Shown one piece after another: positions 31,404 to 33,999 of a stretch of DNA of 33,999 nucleotides. How positions within the stretch are numbered: position 1 is the stretch's first letter; each line of letters opens with the position of its first letter. Under the pieces are notes generated by a model. It saw only the letters and a program-made list of their open reading frames with translations, ran no database searches and was not told where the DNA came from. This DNA is from Pseudomonadota bacterium (GTDB taxonomy: Bacteria; Pseudomonadota; Gammaproteobacteria; Burkholderiales; Burkholderiaceae_B). Position numbers and translations under genes: made by a program. The stretch is from the NCBI GenBank assembly GCA_023423975.1, contig JAFAEO010000041.1, forward strand, positions 1 to 33,999, given 5' to 3'.

Positions 31404-32005
31404 GACCGCGCCTCGCGCGCTGCGGCAAGACGGCGCGAGGCTGCGGCAAAGTCGCCATCAAGCAGGGGCCCGAGCACCAGTCTGGCGCAGTTAATTTCAT
31501 CGTCAATCAGCGGCACGTCTTCTTTGGCAGGCATGGACAGCACGTAATCGGCCACGCCCTGGGCCAGGCCTCGGCTGCGCGGATGCCCAATGCCCAGCCG
31601 CATGCGCCAGTAGTCGCTGGTGCCCAATGTGGCCTGAATATCACGCAGCCCGTTATGGCCGGCATGACCGCCGCCTTTCTTCAACTTTACATCGCCGGGC
31701 TGCAGATCCAGTTCGTCATGCAGCACCAGCACCTGTTCGGGCTCAATTTTGAAGAATCGCGCCACCGCACCCACAGACTGACCAGAGCGGTTCATATATG
31801 TGACCGGTTTGAGCAGATAGACAGCCTCGCCGTCGTGACGCGCACGCGCCAGCTGGCCGAAAAAACCGGTTTCCAGGGTGAACTGGGTTTTCAGGTCGTC
31901 AGCGTAGTGGTCGGCAAGCCAGAACCCCGCATTGTGGCGCGTGGATTCATACTGCTGGCCGGGATTTCCCAGCCCGACAATCAAACGGATAGGCAACGAA
32001 GCCAT
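31400..32005 (-). CDS. pth: Peptidyl-tRNA hydrolase
   Basis: A 201-residue enzyme that frees tRNA from prematurely released peptidyl-tRNA. The motifs GLGNPG (11-16), the catalytic histidine in TRHNAG (22-27, H24), YMNRSG (70-75), LHDELDL (95-101) and GGGHAGHNGL (111-120) are all intact. The ATG at 32005 has AGGGAA about nine bases upstream; the longer frame is unsupported. It follows rplY by 135 bp, in the common prs-rplY-pth order, and overlaps the CPBP gene at its stop. Confidence 0.97.
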   Translation of the reverse strand: MASLPIRLIVGLGNPGQQYESTRHNAGFWLADHYADDLKTQFTLETGFFGQLARARHDGEAVYLLKPVTYMNRSGQSVGAVARFFKIEPEQVLVLHDELDLQPGDVKLKKGGGHAGHNGLRDIQATLGTSDYWRMRLGIGHPRSRGLAQGVADYVLSMPAKEDVPLIDDEINCARLVLGPLLDGDFAAASRRLAAAREARS

Positions 32006-32103
32006 GTACAAAATTCCCTGCAGTTTACGAAACAAACCCCCGAAATGCGTATGCACTGCGGGGGTGTACCAACATAATGGCCTGACCGGCAAGGCCGGCC
32101 CGC

Positions 32104-32129
32104 GTTACCCTGCCTTCAGGCAAGGTAAC
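32104..32129 (-). repeat. Inverted repeat between rplY and pth
   Basis: GTTACC and GGTAAC ends enclose inner TGCCT/AGGCA, a 12-bp stem with a G-U pair and a tiny loop. No T-run follows, so it may be an mRNA end stabiliser and not an efficient terminator. Confidence 0.5.
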
Positions 32130-32140
32130 ACATTCGAGAC

Positions 32141-32791
32141 TTACTTGGCGTCGTCTTCGGCAGGCTTGTCAGATTTTTCTGCTTCGGCCGCGCTAACATC
32201 AGCAGCAGATGGCGGATCCTCGTCAGGACTTTCTGCAATCACAGTTGCAGTGGCCAGTACGGGGCTTTCTTCGCCAATACCCAGAAACTCAACACCGGCC
32301 GGCACTTTAACGTCTGACAGGTGCACAACTTCATTGGCTTGCAGGTTGCCCAGGTCTACTTCGATGAACTGAGGCAGGTCTTTAGGCAGGCAGGTGATTT
32401 CGATATCGTTCAGCACGTGCGAAATGGTTGCGCCTTGCTGTTTAACAGCAGGAGATTCATCACCGTTGATAAAGTGGAAAGGAATACGTGTTGTAAGCGC
32501 TTCGTTGGCACTGACACGCTGAAAATCCACATGCAGCACCAGTGGCTTGTAAGAGTGCCATTGTACGGCGCGCAGCAGAACAGTCTGCTTTTTACCGTCG
32601 AGCATCATGTCCAGTACGGACGTGTGAAATGGCTCTTTACGCAGTGCGTGGAAAATTTCATTGTGGTCAAGTTCGATGCTTTGCGCTTCGCCTTTTCCAC
32701 CATAAACAATGGCCGGTACACGGCCTGCGCGACGCAGGCGGCGGCTCGCACTCGATCCCTGAACGCTACGCGTAGTGGCTTCAAATTTCAT
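32141..32791 (-). CDS. rplY: 50S ribosomal protein L25, long (Ctc/TL5) form
   Basis: A 216-residue 5S rRNA-binding protein. The N-terminal L25 domain (about 5-95) has SRRLRRAGRVPAIVYGG, the KEPFHTSVLDM block and HVDFQRV (near 91-97); the C-terminal Ctc/TL5 beta domain (about 98-185) contains IPFHFIN and PKDLPQFIEVDLG. The last 30 residues are acidic and Ala-rich, as is common for long L25. The ATG at 32791 has GGAG upstream. It lies between prs and pth in the conserved order; a terminator-like hairpin separates it from prs. Confidence 0.96.
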   Translation of the reverse strand: MKFEATTRSVQGSSASRRLRRAGRVPAIVYGGKGEAQSIELDHNEIFHALRKEPFHTSVLDMMLDGKKQTVLLRAVQWHSYKPLVLHVDFQRVSANEALTTRIPFHFINGDESPAVKQQGATISHVLNDIEITCLPKDLPQFIEVDLGNLQANEVVHLSDVKVPAGVEFLGIGEESPVLATATVIAESPDEDPPSAADVSAAEAEKSDKPAEDDAK

Positions 32792-32809
32792 GGAGAACTC
32801 CAAATAAAC

Positions 32810-32827
32810 AATACCGTTTACGGTATT
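32810..32827 (-). promoter_or_regulatory. Small hairpin in rplY leader
   Basis: AATACCG and CGGTATT form a perfect 7-bp stem with a 4-base loop, 18 bp before the rplY start, between the prs terminator and the ribosome binding site. It could play a part in leader control of rplY; no evidence beyond the structure. Confidence 0.4.
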
Positions 32828-32830
32828 TTC

Positions 32831-32857
32831 AAAAAGGCTGAACCGGTTGGCTCAGCC
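32831..32857 (-). terminator. Terminator or attenuator after prs
   Basis: On the minus strand GGCTGAGCC pairs with GGTTCAGCC (one G-U) around loop AACC and is followed by TTTTTG. It is a strong intrinsic terminator 38 bp after the prs stop and only about 40 bp before rplY. Confidence 0.85.
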
Positions 32858-32895
32858 ACCCGACCCGTTGCCGCGACCAGCAACGGATCAAATCT

Positions 32896-33846
32896 TTATT
32901 CTACAAACAGTGAACTGACCGACTCTGCATGGGAAATACGCAGAATGGTCTCGCCCAGCAATGATGCGCTGGAAAGCTGACGAATGCGCGTGCAATCGGC
33001 CGCTTCCTGAGACAGCGGGATGGTATCGGTCACAACCAGCTCGTCCAGTTCAGACTCTGCAATGCGGCCGACCGCGCCACCGGAGAGGACGGCATGCGTA
33101 CAATAGGCGTAGACGGCGCCGGCGCCGCGCTCTTTAAGCGCAGAAGCCGCCTTGCACAGTGTGCCGGCGGTGTCGACCATGTCGTCCATAATGATACAAG
33201 TGCGGCCATCGACCTCACCAATAATATTCATAACTTCAGATACATTGGCGCGCGGGCGACGCTTGTCGATGATCGCCAGGTCTGCTTCCAGCTGTTTGGC
33301 CAGTGCGCGGGCACGAACCACACCACCGATGTCGGGAGACACAACCACCAGGTCCTTGTAATTGCGCTGACCGATATCGGCCAGCAGCACGGGACCGGCG
33401 TAAATGTTGTCTACCGGAATATCGAAAAAACCCTGAATCTGGTCTGCGTGCAGGTCCATGGTAAGCAGGCGATCAACGCCCACGCTTTGCAGCATATTGG
33501 CAACCACTTTTGCCGTGATAGCCACTCGGGCTGAACGCGGGCGGCGATCCTGCCGGGCATAGCCAAAGTACGGGATGGCGGCGGTAATACGGCCGGCCGA
33601 GGCGCGGCGCAATGCATCGACCATCGTCATGATTTCCATGAGATTATCGTTGGTAGGCGCGCAGGTGGGCTGCAGCACGAATACATCGCGGCCCCGTACG
33701 TTTTCCAGGATTTCCACCATGACTTCACCGTCAGAAAAACGACCGACGGTCATTTTGCCCAGCGACATGTCCAAATGATTAACGACGTCTACGGCAAGCC
33801 TGGGATTGGCAGTGCCGGTAAAAATCATGAAATTAGAGTTGGTCAT
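32896..33846 (-). CDS. prs: Ribose-phosphate pyrophosphokinase (PRPP synthetase)
   Basis: Makes PRPP from ribose 5-phosphate and ATP for nucleotide, histidine and tryptophan synthesis. It has the standard length of 316 residues. Visible motifs are RFSDGE (36-41), PYFGYARQDRR (92-102), DLHADQIQGFF (131-141) and the PRPP loop DDMVDTAGTLC (221-231). The ATG at 33846 has only a weak ribosome binding site, and the family often starts a few residues later at the downstream ATG (residue 7). It follows tRNA-Gln and precedes rplY. Confidence 0.97.
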   Translation of the reverse strand: MTNSNFMIFTGTANPRLAVDVVNHLDMSLGKMTVGRFSDGEVMVEILENVRGRDVFVLQPTCAPTNDNLMEIMTMVDALRRASAGRITAAIPYFGYARQDRRPRSARVAITAKVVANMLQSVGVDRLLTMDLHADQIQGFFDIPVDNIYAGPVLLADIGQRNYKDLVVVSPDIGGVVRARALAKQLEADLAIIDKRRPRANVSEVMNIIGEVDGRTCIIMDDMVDTAGTLCKAASALKERGAGAVYAYCTHAVLSGGAVGRIAESELDELVVTDTIPLSQEAADCTRIRQLSSASLLGETILRISHAESVSSLFVE

Positions 33847-33871
33847 GATGACTGGAATCGGTGAAGTGAAT

Positions 33872-33922
33872 AAAAAAACCGTGATAAGCACATACCGGTT
33901 TATAGCGGCTTATTCACGGTTT
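33872..33922 (-). terminator. Rho-independent terminator after tRNA-Gln
   Basis: On the minus strand AAACCGTGAATAAGC pairs with GCTTATCACGGTTT (one bulge) around an 18-base loop that contains CTATAAA, and is followed by a T-run. It lies between the tRNA and prs and ends about 25 bp before the prs start. Confidence 0.85.
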
Positions 33923-33942
33923 CCGCACATGCAGTACGAATT

Positions 33943-33999
33943 TGGCTGGGGCGGAAGGATTCGAACCTTCGCATGCTGGAATCAAAATCCAGTGCCTTA
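33943..33999 (-). tRNA. tRNA-Gln (anticodon TTG), 5' part cut by window edge
   Basis: The minus strand reads the anticodon stem-loop CTGGA-TTTTGAT-TCCAG with anticodon TTG, a T-arm with GGTTCGAATCC, and the acceptor end CGCCCCA-G-CCA with an encoded CCA (33943-33945). The D-arm and 5' acceptor strand lie beyond 33999. Its place ahead of prs is the usual betaproteobacterial order. Confidence 0.93.

Noticed and set aside
32785..32800. A GGAG-TT-CTCC inverted repeat covering the rplY ribosome binding site, as a translational switch.
   Set aside because: The loop would have only two bases, so the hairpin is not sterically reasonable.
1..33999. CRISPR arrays, insertion sequences, phage genes or integrase-linked attachment sites.
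   Set aside because: I found no regularly spaced repeats of CRISPR size, no transposase or integrase frame and no terminal inverted repeats; the tRNA-Gln at the window edge shows no duplicated 3' end nearby.

Overview
This 34 kb window is a stretch of bacterial chromosome from a betaproteobacterium of the order Burkholderiales, most likely family Alcaligenaceae. The gene orders support this: tRNA-Gln, prs, rplY, pth and then ychF on one strand; ftsY divergent from rsmD, coaD and a ferredoxin; and ribB, ribH, nusB, thiL, pgpA and pncC as a run. The genus cannot be fixed from the sequence alone; an Advenella-like organism is a guess. Almost all of the window is dense, vertically inherited housekeeping sequence. 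I see no prophage, transposase, CRISPR array or origin.

Layout. Positions 1-2347 (+ strand) hold the 3' end of groEL with its terminator, then dgkA and pyrF. Positions 2414-3102 (- strand) are a VapBC-type toxin-antitoxin pair. Positions 3286-7662 (- strand) are a riboflavin/thiamine/phospholipid run (ribBA-like, ribH, nusB, thiL, pgpA, pncC). Positions 7767-15358 (- strand) are a catabolic operon headed by a divergent MarR regulator (15648-16121, + strand). It encodes a two-domain flavoprotein of the 2-aminobenzoyl-CoA monooxygenase/reductase type, an SDR, a crotonase, an acyl-CoA dehydrogenase, an aryl-CoA ligase and a RidA-like protein. Then come glpD, a degenerate tandem repeat, a CYTH-CHAD protein, ftsY (-), rsmD-coaD-fdx (+), a MOSC N-terminal-like protein (-), asmA (-), yidB (-), ychF (-), a 6S RNA gene (-), a VOC protein (-), a CPBP protease (-), pth, rplY, prs and a partial tRNA-Gln (all -).

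How the genes work together. The most distinctive block is 7767-16121. Read as a pathway, the ligase would make 2-aminobenzoyl-CoA (anthraniloyl-CoA). The fused monooxygenase/reductase would hydroxylate and partly reduce the ring. The acyl-CoA dehydrogenase, crotonase and SDR would then carry out a beta-oxidation-like series on the alicyclic product. The RidA-like protein is a plausible handler of the enamine/imine or of deamination. No thiolase or CoA-transferase lies in the block, so the pathway must finish elsewhere. The substrate is inferred from domain architecture and not proven.

Other points that stand out are a lumazine synthase with a very acidic C-terminal tail, a RibBA whose GTP cyclohydrolase II half has lost its zinc cysteines, and a RidA paralogue without the usual catalytic arginine. 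An FtsY carries a very long Pro-rich linker built partly on a hexanucleotide repeat. Terminator-like hairpins precede both prs and rplY with no room for a promoter behind them. A long hairpin in the yidB-asmA gap pairs better on the minus strand.
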